Part shown: in pieces, positions 39,626-46,863 of the stretch | Numbering within the stretch: the first letter of the stretch is position 1 | Layout: each line of letters begins with the position of its first letter | From: JABCPE02 sp963518845 | GTDB taxonomy: Bacteria > Bacteroidota > Bacteroidia > Flavobacteriales > Weeksellaceae | Direction: 5' to 3' | DNA: 46,863 nucleotides | Assembly (NCBI GenBank): GCA_963518845.1 | Contig: CAUQKV010000013.1 | Coordinates: 1-46,863, forward strand | The notes under the pieces: model-generated | The model's input: only the letters and a program-made list of their open reading frames with translations | Database searches by the model: none | What the model was told of the DNA's origin: nothing | Made by a program: the position numbers and the translations under genes

Positions 39626-40261
39626 ATGGATGAATTAGAATTGCTAAAAAAAGATTGGAAAGAAAATAAATCTGATGATTTCAAAAATTATACAGAAAAA
39701 GAACTTTTCGCAATGACCAAAAAAAGGTCTGTTTCCATCGCAAAATGGGTGTTTATCATTGCTTTATTGGAACTGGGATTTTGGTTTTTAATTGGGTATT
39801 TAATGCCTTCTTCTTCATCCGAAGATAAATACCAAGACATTCCTTTTGTTGATGGGATTTTGAGTGTTATGGATATAATTTCTATTCTTTCTCCATTTGT
39901 TTTTATCGGTTCGCTTTTATATTTAAATTTTAAAATAAAAAGAGAAGAAAACCCTAAAAAACTGATGGAAAAAATCCTGCTGATGAAAAAATGTATCCAA
40001 TGGTATATTAGAATATTTTTAGGAGAAATAGTGGTGTTTTTTTTCATCAGTATGATATTGACATTTTATATAGAATATAATACTTTGGAGGGAAAAGAAT
40101 TAGAAGAATTGTATCTTTTTGCATTTGTGATGTTTATTCCTTTTTTAATGATTATTTTCCTTTTTATTTTATTCCTAAGATTTATTTATCATCTCGTTTA
40201 TGGAAACCTACTACAAAAACTGAAACAAAACTACGAAGAACTCAGCCGAATGGAAGAATAA
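39626..40261 (+). CDS. Membrane protein, possible sigma-factor partner
   Basis: 211 residues with an N-terminal soluble stretch (MDELELLKKDWKENKSDDFK) and four hydrophobic segments near residues 38-57, 79-100, 130-150 and 165-190. The short cytoplasmic N-terminus before the first helix resembles the layout of some Bacteroidota proteins coupled to ECF factors, but no anti-sigma zinc motif (HxxxCxxC) is present. It starts 4 bases after the ECF stop codon, a strong sign of co-translation. The anti-sigma role is inference from position only. Confidence 0.7.
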   Translation: MDELELLKKDWKENKSDDFKNYTEKELFAMTKKRSVSIAKWVFIIALLELGFWFLIGYLMPSSSSEDKYQDIPFVDGILSVMDIISILSPFVFIGSLLYLNFKIKREENPKKLMEKILLMKKCIQWYIRIFLGEIVVFFFISMILTFYIEYNTLEGKELEELYLFAFVMFIPFLMIIFLFILFLRFIYHLVYGNLLQKLKQNYEELSRMEE

Positions 40262-40284
40262 AAAGGATACATCCTATAATCCAA

Positions 40285-40318
40285 AAACGCCCTGATGAAA
40301 ATTTTCATCAGGGCGTTT
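40285..40318. terminator. Perfect 34-base palindrome, bidirectional terminator
   Basis: AAACGCCCTGATGAAAA is followed directly by its exact reverse complement, giving a 17-bp perfect inverted repeat with no spacer. It separates the sigma-factor operon from the convergent recA gene and can form a stable hairpin with A/T flanks on both strands. Confidence 0.75.
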
Positions 40319-40352
40319 CCATTAAAATTAAATATAATTATGAAAAGATTTA

Positions 40353-41357
40353 TTACTCTTTATTTTTAATCGCTTCAGTTATTTTCTGGCCAAGTTCTTC
40401 GGTAAGTTCTGGATTGTCTTTCAGAAGTTCTTTCACAGCATCTCTACCTTGTCCTAGTTTAGTATCTCCATAGCTGAACCATGAGCCGCTTTTCTTAATC
40501 ACATCATAGTCTACACCAAGGTCTAATATTTCTCCAATTTTAGAAACTCCCTCACCGTACATAATGTCAAATTCCGCCTGTCTGAAAGGAGGCGCTACTT
40601 TATTTTTCACCACTTTTACTTTTACTCGGCTTCCTACGGCTTCATCGCCTACCTTTATCGGTGTGCTGGCTTTTCTGATGTCTATTCTCACAGAAGCGTA
40701 GAATTTAAGGGCGTTTCCACCAGTAGTGGTTTCTGGGTTACCAAACATCACACCTATTTTCTCTCTCAGCTGGTTGATGAAAATAACGGTACATTTGGTT
40801 TTATTGATAGTTCCTGTAAGTTTTCTTAATGCTTGAGACATCAGCCTAGCGTGTAGTCCCATTTTGGAATCTCCCATGTCGCCGTCTATTTCAGCCTTTG
40901 GAGTAAGAGCCGCCACAGAGTCTATTACTACGATGTCTATCGCACCAGAACGGATGAGGTTGTCCGCGATTTCAAGGGCTTGCTCTCCATTGTCTGGCTG
41001 GGAAATAATAAGGTTTTCTAAATCAATTCCTAATTTAGCAGCATAACTTCTGTCAAAGGCATGCTCTGCATCTATGAAAGCTGCTATCCCTCCTGCTTTT
41101 TGGGCTTCAGCGATGGCGTGTAGTGTAAGGGTAGTTTTCCCTGATGATTCAGGCCCGAAAATCTCTATCACTCTTCCTCGTGGATATCCGCCTACACCGA
41201 GGGCAATATCCAGTCCCAAAGAACCAGACGGAATCACTTCTATTGTATCATCTACTGCGCTGTCCCCCAGCTTCATTACAGTTCCTTTTCCATAGGTCTT
41301 GTCCATTTTTTCTAGGACTAGACTCAGTGCTTTTTTCTTATCTTCTAAATTACTCAT
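40353..41357 (-). CDS. recA: Recombinase RecA
   Basis: 334 residues. Walker A IFGPESSGKTTLTLHAIAEA and the Walker B-like IDIVVIDSVAALTPKAEIDG are intact, as are the L1/L2 DNA-binding loops (GLHARLMSQALRKLTG and IGVMFGNPETTTGGNALKFY). It catalyses strand exchange and induces SOS-type responses. The start ATG at 41357 is preceded by a TAACTTTG box on the minus strand at 41377-41384. No LexA-type operator was recognised nearby. It is monocistronic. Confidence 0.97.
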   Translation of the reverse strand: MSNLEDKKKALSLVLEKMDKTYGKGTVMKLGDSAVDDTIEVIPSGSLGLDIALGVGGYPRGRVIEIFGPESSGKTTLTLHAIAEAQKAGGIAAFIDAEHAFDRSYAAKLGIDLENLIISQPDNGEQALEIADNLIRSGAIDIVVIDSVAALTPKAEIDGDMGDSKMGLHARLMSQALRKLTGTINKTKCTVIFINQLREKIGVMFGNPETTTGGNALKFYASVRIDIRKASTPIKVGDEAVGSRVKVKVVKNKVAPPFRQAEFDIMYGEGVSKIGEILDLGVDYDVIKKSGSWFSYGDTKLGQGRDAVKELLKDNPELTEELGQKITEAIKNKE

Positions 41358-41376
41358 CTTCGATTAAATATTGCTT

Positions 41377-41384
41377 CAAAGTTA
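41377..41384 (-). promoter_or_regulatory. -7 box TAACTTTG of recA
   Basis: Minus-strand TAnnTTTG match, 19 bases before the recA ATG. No convincing -33 TTTG or SOS operator is seen. Confidence 0.5.
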
Positions 41385-41485
41385 CAAATATTTTGGTAGA
41401 TATTATCAATTTTGTTTTTAAAATATTTCCATCAAAATAAAATCCTAGGAATCATAATAGACTAAAGAAAAAAATAAAAAATCCT

Positions 41486-41493
41486 TATCTTTG
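41486..41493 (+). promoter_or_regulatory. -7 box TATCTTTG of the Gfo/Idh/MocA gene
   Basis: Exact TAnnTTTG match, 28 bases before the ATG at 41522. No -33 TTTG is seen at the usual spacing. Confidence 0.5.
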
Positions 41494-41521
41494 GCAAAAT
41501 TCTTTTAAATACAAAAAAGTA

Positions 41522-42490
41522 ATGTTAAAAGCAGGTTTAGTAGGTGCTGGGCATCTCGGAAAAATACATTTGAAATTGCTCAACCAATCAGAAAAATACG
41601 ATTTGGTGGGCTTCCATGATAAAGATATAGAAAATTCCAAAAAGCTGGAAGCAGAATTTGGGTATAAATTTTATGAAAACTTGGATGAACTCTTGGATAA
41701 AATAGAGGTTTTGGACATCGTGACGCCTACTTTTTATCATCATGACTATGCTAAAATAGCCATAGAAAGAGGCTTGGATTTTTTCATAGAAAAGCCTGTA
41801 ACTCAGACTTTAGAGCAGGCGGAAGAGATTATTCAGCTTTGTAATGAAAAGGGAATCAGGGCGCAAGTAGGACATGTAGAGCGCTACAATCCTGCATTTA
41901 TTGCCACCAAGCCGTTTATCAGCGAACCAAAATTCATTGAAATCCACCGTTTAGCCGAGTTTAACCCGAGAGGAACGGATGTTTCTGTGGTTTTGGATTT
42001 GATGATACATGATTTGGATATTTTGCTTTCTTTGGTGAAATCTCCTGTGAAAAACATCCATGCAAGCGGTGTTTGTGTGGTCAACAAATCGCCTGATATC
42101 GCCAATGCAAGAATAGAATTTGAGAATGGATGCGTGGCGAACCTTACCACGAGCCGAATTTCAATGAAATCCATGCGAAAGAGCCGATTTTTCCAAAGAG
42201 ATGCCTATATTTCGGTGGATTTCTTAGAGAAAAAAGCAGAGGTTATCCGTATGAAACCAGCTCCTGAAAATCCATCAGATTTTGATATGATTATCCAAAA
42301 CGCAGAGGGCGAGAGAAGTCAAATCATATTTGAATATCCTAATATCCAGCCGAATAATGCTATTTTGGATGAGTTGGAAAGTTTTGCAAACTCCATCACC
42401 GAGAATAAGCCCGTGGAGGTAAGTCTGGAAGATGGAACAGAAGCGCTGAAAGTGGCTTTGGAAATTATGAAACTAATTGATAAAAAATAA
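41522..42490 (+). CDS. Gfo/Idh/MocA family oxidoreductase
   Basis: 322 residues. The N-terminal Rossmann motif MLKAGLVGAGHLGKIHLKLL (GxGxxG) binds NAD(P), and EKPVTQTLEQAEEIIQL holds the family EKP motif with the catalytic Lys. The C-terminal alpha/beta domain includes VLDLMIHDLDILLSLVKSPV with a conserved His-Asp. Enzymes of this class oxidise or reduce sugars, inositol or amino sugars, and many act in LPS biosynthesis. The gene stands alone with a DUF6263-like gene 5 bases after it, so the substrate is unclear. It is of the type often annotated as UDP-N-acetylglucosamine 3-dehydrogenase-like. Confidence 0.87.
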   Translation: MLKAGLVGAGHLGKIHLKLLNQSEKYDLVGFHDKDIENSKKLEAEFGYKFYENLDELLDKIEVLDIVTPTFYHHDYAKIAIERGLDFFIEKPVTQTLEQAEEIIQLCNEKGIRAQVGHVERYNPAFIATKPFISEPKFIEIHRLAEFNPRGTDVSVVLDLMIHDLDILLSLVKSPVKNIHASGVCVVNKSPDIANARIEFENGCVANLTTSRISMKSMRKSRFFQRDAYISVDFLEKKAEVIRMKPAPENPSDFDMIIQNAEGERSQIIFEYPNIQPNNAILDELESFANSITENKPVEVSLEDGTEALKVALEIMKLIDKK

Positions 42491-42495
42491 TTTAT

Positions 42496-43338
42496 ATGAA
42501 AGCTTTTAAATTTATTTTGTTGTTATTTATTACTTCTGCATCACTTGTTTTTGGGCAGGAGAAAAGATATTTCTTTAAGTATGAGTATCTTCCAAACTCA
42601 AAGTATTTAATTAAATTAAAAACAGATATGGATGGAGGGTATAAATTTGTGGGAAGCAAAGAAGTGATAGATAAAATAGGAATGAATGAGGTGAAAATGA
42701 AGATGAATATGAACATGGGAAGCACCATTTCTACACAAAAGAAACAAGATAACAAAATTCCATTTGTATTAGAATACACTGATTACATTTCTGAAGCAGA
42801 AATTAATGGAGAGAAAGTGAACAGAAAAATTCCTATCCAAGGAGTTAAATTGAGCGGTGATATTGTAAATGGTAAGAAAATGGAGGTTAAGAATGTAGAA
42901 GGAAACATCAATGAAGAGACAAAGAAGATATTGGTAGAATCTATTAAACAATTTTCTGCAATAGATACGGATTTTCCTAAAGAAGGTCTAAAAATAGGTG
43001 ATAGTTTTGATGTTGTTGTACCATATAAACAAAGTATACCGAATGCGGGCGATATAGAAATGAAAATGAATGTAAAATATAAACTCTTAAAAGTAGAAAA
43101 AGAGGAAGCCTATTTTGATATGTTGATAGATTTTGTAATGGGTGATAAGAATGTTAAAAACATGGATTTGTCTGCATCTGGTGATGGAAAAGGTTTTTTA
43201 TTATTTGATATGAAAAATAATTATTTTACCAGTCAGAATATAGATATGACTATTAATTTAAAATTAAAAACAGAATTACTTACACTTGAAAATACTTCTA
43301 AAGCAAAATCTGTCGTTACTCAACAAAAAATAAAATAA
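42496..43338 (+). CDS. Exported protein, DUF6263-like
   Basis: 280 residues. A signal peptide of about 20 residues (KAFKFILLLFITSASLVFGQ) is followed by a beta-rich mature part with VNRKIPIQGVKLSGDIVNGK and a central FSAIDTDFPKEGLKIGDSF stretch. The pattern is the one commonly annotated as DUF6263 in Bacteroidota. Its ending NTSKAKSVVTQQKIK is Lys-rich. No catalytic motif is visible. It starts 5 bases after the oxidoreductase stop, so it is probably in the same transcript, though the proteins act in different compartments. Confidence 0.68.
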   Translation: MKAFKFILLLFITSASLVFGQEKRYFFKYEYLPNSKYLIKLKTDMDGGYKFVGSKEVIDKIGMNEVKMKMNMNMGSTISTQKKQDNKIPFVLEYTDYISEAEINGEKVNRKIPIQGVKLSGDIVNGKKMEVKNVEGNINEETKKILVESIKQFSAIDTDFPKEGLKIGDSFDVVVPYKQSIPNAGDIEMKMNVKYKLLKVEKEEAYFDMLIDFVMGDKNVKNMDLSASGDGKGFLLFDMKNNYFTSQNIDMTINLKLKTELLTLENTSKAKSVVTQQKIK

Positions 43339-43372
43339 AAATATTTTTTAGAGAAACTACATTTATATTTAT

Positions 43373-43380
43373 TAACTTTG
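43373..43380 (+). promoter_or_regulatory. -7 box TAACTTTG of the small acidic protein gene
   Basis: TAnnTTTG match; the leader to the ATG at 43435 would be about 48 bases. Confidence 0.5.
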
Positions 43381-43434
43381 CAAAACCTTATAAGATATAT
43401 ATTTTTAGTTAAACAATTTAAAAATTAGAAAGTT

Positions 43435-43671
43435 ATGAAATTACCAAAGTTTTTGATGGCAGATAATTCAGAATTTCCAGAGGATTTGTTCGTAGTGCAT
43501 ACAGAATATCCAAGATTTATCCTAAATGTAGAGGAAGAAGAAGTAGAATGGCTAGATGATTTGGAAGGAGATGATGAGGAAACCGTTGCAAATGAAGCTA
43601 CAAAAGTAGTAGAAGAAGCATTCGCATGGTGTGATGAAGAATTGGCGAAATACGATGATTTGGAAGATTAA
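43435..43671 (+). CDS. Conserved small acidic protein of unknown function
   Basis: 78 residues, starting MKLPKFLMADNSEFPEDLFV and strongly acidic toward the C-terminus (WLDDLEGDDEETVANEATK, then WCDEELAKYDDLED). The N-terminal half, with HTEYPRFILNVEEEEVEWLD, looks like a short folded domain; proteins of this look occur across Chryseobacterium relatives as hypothetical proteins, to my recollection. It has its own promoter and a strong terminator, suggesting a discrete and perhaps abundant mRNA. It converges on metK. No function can be assigned. Confidence 0.8.
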   Translation: MKLPKFLMADNSEFPEDLFVVHTEYPRFILNVEEEEVEWLDDLEGDDEETVANEATKVVEEAFAWCDEELAKYDDLED

Positions 43672-43691
43672 TTATCTTTAAAAACAAAATA

Positions 43692-43716
43692 AAAACCCAC
43701 TTTTTAGGTGGGTTTT
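43692..43716. terminator. Bidirectional terminator between the acidic protein gene and metK
   Basis: A 9-bp stem AAAACCCAC/GTGGGTTTT with a 7-base loop; A run on one side, T run on the other. Confidence 0.82.
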
Positions 43717-43721
43717 TTATT

Positions 43722-45002
43722 TTATAGACCGAAAGCCTTTTTGATTTCTTCTACTTTATCCAGTTTCTCCCAAGTGAAAAACTCTAAACCTTTGATAGTA
43801 AGCTCGTTTTTAGCTCCTTTATTGAAGGTTTTATCCGCTACATAATAATTTCTTCCCATGTGTCCATAGGCTGCTGTTTCGCGGTAGATAGGATTTCTCA
43901 GTTTTAGGTTTTGCTCTATCGCATAAGGTCTCAGGTCAAATAATTGCTGCACTTTTTCTGCGATTTCGCCATCAGTTAGATTTACTTTGGAAGTTCCATA
44001 AGTGTTGATATACAAACCACAAGGCTTAGCAACCCCGATGGCATAAGAAATCTGAACCAAAATTTCATCTGCAACTCCCGCTGCTACAAGGTTTTTAGCG
44101 ATGTGTCTCATGGCATAGGCTGCACTTCTATCCACTTTAGAAGGGTCTTTTCCAGAGAACGCTCCACCTCCGTGAGCACCTTTTCCTCCGTAAGTATCTA
44201 CGATGATTTTTCTTCCTGTAAGTCCTGTATCTCCGTGTGGGCCACCGATTACGAATTTCCCAGTAGGATTGATATGGAATGTAATATTATCATTGAAAAG
44301 CGCTTGAATTTCAGGTTTTTGTTTCGCTTTAACTTTTGGAATTAAAATCTCGATGATATCTTTTCTGATTTTTGCCAGCATGTTTTCTTCTGTGTCAAAT
44401 TCATCATGCTGAGTAGAAACCACGATGCTGTCTATTCTCACAGGTTTGTGATTATCAGAATATTCTATCGTAACTTGTGATTTTGCATCAGGACGAAGGT
44501 AGGTGATTTCCTTATTTTCTCTCCTCAATGCAGAAAGTTCTCTCAAAATAGAATGAGCCAAGTCTAATGCCAGCGGCATGTAGTTTTCGGTTTCGTTTGT
44601 CGCATATCCGAACATAATTCCTTGGTCACCAGCACCTTGTGCGTTTGCTTTAGTCTCGAAATCAGAGTTTTGAGTAATTCTATCCACGCCTTGGTTGATG
44701 TCTGGCGACTGTTCGTGGATAGCAGAAATCACTCCACAAGAATCTCCATTGAACATATATTCGCCTTTGGTATAGCCAATATCATTGATGACTTCCCTAG
44801 CGATGGTCTGCACATCAAGGTAAGCCTCAGATTTTACCTCTCCAGCTAGGACAACCTGCCCAGTGGTTACGAGCGTTTCACAAGCTACTTTTGAGTTCTT
44901 ATCATAGGCCAAAAAATGGTCTATCAGCGCATCGGATATCTGGTCTGCGATTTTGTCTGGATGTCCTTCAGAAACGGACTCTGATGTAAATAAGTAAGCC
45001 AT
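43722..45002 (-). CDS. metK: S-adenosylmethionine synthase
   Basis: 426 residues. Family motifs: LFTSESVSEGHPDKIADQIS at the start, GAGDQGIMFGYA (the ATP/methionine site), GGPHGDTGLTGRKIIVDTYG (metal and phosphate contacts), and GGGAFSGKDPSKVDRSAAYA (P-loop-like GGGAFSGKD). It converts methionine and ATP to SAM. A leader of about 140 bases starts from a box at 45147-45154 and contains a candidate SAM-II riboswitch near 45084-45136, so product feedback is likely. It is monocistronic and converges on the acidic protein gene. Confidence 0.97.
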   Translation of the reverse strand: MAYLFTSESVSEGHPDKIADQISDALIDHFLAYDKNSKVACETLVTTGQVVLAGEVKSEAYLDVQTIAREVINDIGYTKGEYMFNGDSCGVISAIHEQSPDINQGVDRITQNSDFETKANAQGAGDQGIMFGYATNETENYMPLALDLAHSILRELSALRRENKEITYLRPDAKSQVTIEYSDNHKPVRIDSIVVSTQHDEFDTEENMLAKIRKDIIEILIPKVKAKQKPEIQALFNDNITFHINPTGKFVIGGPHGDTGLTGRKIIVDTYGGKGAHGGGAFSGKDPSKVDRSAAYAMRHIAKNLVAAGVADEILVQISYAIGVAKPCGLYINTYGTSKVNLTDGEIAEKVQQLFDLRPYAIEQNLKLRNPIYRETAAYGHMGRNYYVADKTFNKGAKNELTIKGLEFFTWEKLDKVEEIKKAFGL

Positions 45003-45083
45003 AAATTTCTTTATTTTTGGGTTATAGATTTTAAAATTTATATAAACTGTGAAACCAAAATAAAGAAACTAAAAAGAGAATTT

Positions 45084-45136
45084 CTGTTTTAGCATTTTTT
45101 ATTGAGGTTGCAATCAGCACAAATTTTTCCTCTTAA
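45084..45136 (-). promoter_or_regulatory. Candidate SAM-II riboswitch in the metK leader
   Basis: On the minus strand the leader contains, in order, GAGG, ATTTG, TTGCAACCTC and ATGCTAAAAC. Compared with the SAM-II (SAM_alpha) layout as I remember it (stem-5', ATTTG, TTGCA(A/G)C-stem-3', A-rich link, GCTAAA), all conserved blocks and their order agree. Stem P1 would be GAGG/CCTC (minus strand at 45129-45132 and 45104-45107); the pseudoknot would pair ATTT (45121-45124) with AAAT (45094-45097). P1 is short and the element ends about 85 bases before the metK start, farther than in some known cases. It sits before a SAM-making enzyme, as expected. This is a pattern-based call, not a covariance search. 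Confidence 0.6.
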
Positions 45137-45146
45137 TTTTAAAAGG

Positions 45147-45154
45147 CAAATTTA
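45147..45154 (-). promoter_or_regulatory. -7 box TAAATTTG of metK
   Basis: Minus-strand TAnnTTTG match. Transcription should begin near 45142, putting the whole candidate riboswitch inside the metK leader. Confidence 0.55.
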
Positions 45155-45184
45155 CATAAAAAAATTAAACTTCAAAATTAAATT

Positions 45185-46129
45185 TTATTGAGGAGCGATA
45201 ATAGAGAAGTCCTTTGGATTTTTATTGTAATTAAGATGTTTTGCCAAAGCATCTTTTATAAAAGAGCCAAATTCATTGAGCATTTTTTGTTTGTAAGTAG
45301 GTTTATAGTAGATGAGGCTGATTTCTCTGGAAGGGAAAGGCTTTTTAAAATGGAAAACTTTTTTCTTCTGTTCTTCCGAGAGCTGCTGCACGGCAAGTTC
45401 TGGGAGCACAGTGATGCCTCCTGTTTTATCCACCATTTTTATAAGAGTACTGATGCTGGATGCCGAGAATTCTAAATTCTTTGGCTTCAGTGAGTTTTCC
45501 TTTAAATGACAGATGGATTCCATTTGTTTTCTCAAGCAGTTTCCTTCTTCCAAAAGCCAAAATTTATCCGAATTAAAATCCTCAGAACCTATAAAATATT
45601 TATCTTTATTTTCATAAGAGGAATAAATCAGCAGTTCTTCATTAAAAAGAAAATCACTGAAAAACTCTTCTGTTTCATGATATGGAGTAGAAATGATGCC
45701 AGCATCTATTTCACCAGATTTTAGGGATTTTATGATGTTTTCAGTATTCATTTCGTGGATGTTCATTTCTATTTTTTGGTTTTGATTTAGAAAATCAAAA
45801 ATTTCGTTTGGAATAAGAAACCCAGAAACCGTAGGAATAATCCCAAGATTGATTTTCCCAGCCAATACATTATTGAGCGAATGAGCTTTATTTTTTAGTT
45901 CTGTAATGCTTTCTAACACCGCTTTAGCAGAGGAAATAATCTCATCTCCAGCATCGGTGGTGCGGATAGGATGAGTGGTTCTGTCGAAGATTTTTATACT
46001 AAGTTCATCTTCTAATTTCTGAATCATCGCGCTGAGTGTAGGCTGTGTGACATGACAAGCCAAAGCCGCTTTCCCAAAATGCTTGTATTTATCAACGGCG
46101 ATGAGGTATTCTAACTGCTGGATGTTCAT
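45185..46129 (-). CDS. oxyR: OxyR-type LysR transcription regulator
   Basis: 314 residues from the ATG at 46129; a TTG start 9 bases upstream is less likely. The N-terminal LysR helix-turn-helix covers MNIQQLEYLIAVDKYKHFGK and ALACHVTQPTLSAMIQKLED. The effector domain contains LLEEGNCLRKQMESIC: the two cysteines are nine residues apart, the same spacing as Cys199 and Cys208 of E. coli OxyR, in the CLRxQ setting. They should form a peroxide-sensing disulfide. Targets are usually catalase and peroxiredoxin genes; none is directly adjacent, though a redoxin/OsmC cluster lies at the start of the window. Confidence 0.88.
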   Translation of the reverse strand: MNIQQLEYLIAVDKYKHFGKAALACHVTQPTLSAMIQKLEDELSIKIFDRTTHPIRTTDAGDEIISSAKAVLESITELKNKAHSLNNVLAGKINLGIIPTVSGFLIPNEIFDFLNQNQKIEMNIHEMNTENIIKSLKSGEIDAGIISTPYHETEEFFSDFLFNEELLIYSSYENKDKYFIGSEDFNSDKFWLLEEGNCLRKQMESICHLKENSLKPKNLEFSASSISTLIKMVDKTGGITVLPELAVQQLSEEQKKKVFHFKKPFPSREISLIYYKPTYKQKMLNEFGSFIKDALAKHLNYNKNPKDFSIIAPQ

Positions 46130-46254
46130 GATTTTCAAAAATATTTTATATAAAACTCATTTTCATTAATGTAAAATTACATAATTACTGCAACCAATCC
46201 TGATTGTATAAAAACAGAATTGGTTACAGTGAATTTACAAACTTATGTATAGAA

Positions 46255-46683
46255 CTATTTTACAGTCTCTTTGTAAGAATCCGTAAAGTCTTGTCCTGTG
46301 TAAGAAGTGAAACTCGTACTCCAGTTCTGAACTCTAGCTCCTGTGTATGTTTTAGTTACTGTCCATTTCACAAATAGATTACCATAAATGTCAGTAGCTT
46401 TTACTTCTACAAATGATTTAAATCCTTTATTTACTTCAAAAGAAATACTTTCTGACATTCCACTTCTCAGATATATTTTTCTCTTGTTTCCATTAGCATC
46501 TCTATAAGTTACAGAGCCGTTTACAGCGCTATTTCTTGGATTACTACTTTGATGTTGAACCTGCAGTTTAGCGGTGTATATGGCATCGTCATCTTTATCC
46601 CTAGAACAAGAAGAAACGATAAACCCTAAAACTAATGCAAGCGCACCCACTAAAATACTTCTTTTTGATAAAAACTTTTTCAT
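46255..46683 (-). CDS. Lipoprotein of unknown function
   Basis: 142 residues. The N-terminus MKKFLSKRSILVGALALVLG then FIVSSCSRDKDDD is a lipoprotein signal with lipobox VSSC followed by acidic residues, which in Bacteroidota often act as a surface-export signal. The mature part (TAKLQVQHQSSNPRNSAVNG and later SFEVNKGFKSFVEVKATDIY) looks beta-rich. No family was recognised. It lies between oxyR and gcvP, all on the minus strand, with over 100 bases to oxyR. Confidence 0.75.
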   Translation of the reverse strand: MKKFLSKRSILVGALALVLGFIVSSCSRDKDDDAIYTAKLQVQHQSSNPRNSAVNGSVTYRDANGNKRKIYLRSGMSESISFEVNKGFKSFVEVKATDIYGNLFVKWTVTKTYTGARVQNWSTSFTSYTGQDFTDSYKETVK

Positions 46684-46762
46684 TTTAAAAATTAAATTTT
46701 TTGTTTTTAATAATTCTCAAAAATTATACCATAGATAATAATAATTTTTATTAGTAATTGGT

Positions 46763-46863
46763 TTAGTTCTCTGCATAAGACTCGGTAGGAGCACAGGTAC
46801 AGATTAGATTTCTGTCTCCATAGGCATCATCTACACGAGAAACAGAAGCGAAGAACTTATTCT
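46763..46863 (-). CDS. gcvP: Glycine dehydrogenase (P protein), C-terminal end only
   Basis: The minus-strand frame at the right edge reads NKFFASVSRVDDAYGDRNLI followed by CTCAPTESYAEN and a stop. This matches the C-terminus of glycine cleavage P protein, where a V-x-R-x-DDxYGDRNL segment is conserved. The remainder lies outside the window. The gene is transcribed toward the lipoprotein gene. Confidence 0.85.
   Translation of the reverse strand, partial: NKFFASVSRVDDAYGDRNLICTCAPTESYAEN

Noticed and set aside
1..46863. Insertion sequences, prophage genes, tRNA/rRNA genes, CRISPR arrays
   Set aside because: No transposase, integrase or phage protein, no direct-repeat array and no cloverleaf-like sequence was recognised on either strand.

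Overview
The window reads as a 46.9 kb stretch of chromosome from a low-GC member of the Bacteroidota, most likely family Weeksellaceae (Chryseobacterium/Elizabethkingia/Cloacibacterium-like). The grounds are a SusC/SusD pair, OmpA with thrombospondin type-3 repeats, genes of the kind these bacteria carry (SIMPL, DUF2147, AsnA, Bacteroidota-type ABC-F), and repeated Bacteroidota promoters of the form TTTG-N19-TAnnTTTG with little use of Shine-Dalgarno sites. The genus is inference. No tRNA, rRNA, insertion sequence, prophage or CRISPR array was seen.

Layout. 1-3613 (+): a thiol/redox group (5'-truncated thioredoxin-like protein, redoxin, OsmC), then a FabH-like ketoacyl synthase and a membrane acyltransferase. 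3648-9324: a surface-glycan patch with three minus-strand glycosyltransferases, a DegT sugar aminotransferase and a hexapeptide acyltransferase in one operon, plus a divergent GT2. 9409-17869 (+): MscS channel, DNA polymerase I, SIMPL protein, two further glycan-type genes and an NhaC antiporter, with a small cysteine-rich gene that appears frameshifted at 10712-10895. 17903-25395: coiled-coil lipoprotein, ABC-F protein, AsnA, SmpB, OmpA, YebC, HflX. 25473-30595 (-): DnaJ, GrpE, SufS, UspA, a DnaQ-like exonuclease and PssA. 30700-38813 (+): LTA-synthase-like enzyme, DUF2147 protein, a 617-base regulatory leader, SusC, SusD and a lipocalin-like lipoprotein. 38814-46863: ECF sigma factor with a membrane partner, RecA, Gfo/Idh/MocA oxidoreductase, DUF6263-like protein, small acidic protein, MetK, OxyR, a lipoprotein and the C-terminal end of GcvP.

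The most interesting signal is the leader before the SusC/SusD operon (33340-33797). It contains two tandem, related units. Each has a short ORF rich in consecutive methionine codons, a conserved CCGCAGTTTTTGTGAT arm, and an intrinsic terminator whose 5' arm can instead pair with that arm. This is the architecture of ribosome-mediated transcription attenuation, here with Met as the hallmark codon and an outer-membrane nutrient importer as the target. Separately, the metK leader carries a candidate SAM-II riboswitch, so the window may hold two independent methionine/SAM-sensing RNA devices. Other points of note are an ABC-F protein with one consensus and one degenerate ATP site, a DnaJ that keeps only zinc centre II, and promoters lying directly against the start codons of polA and hflX.
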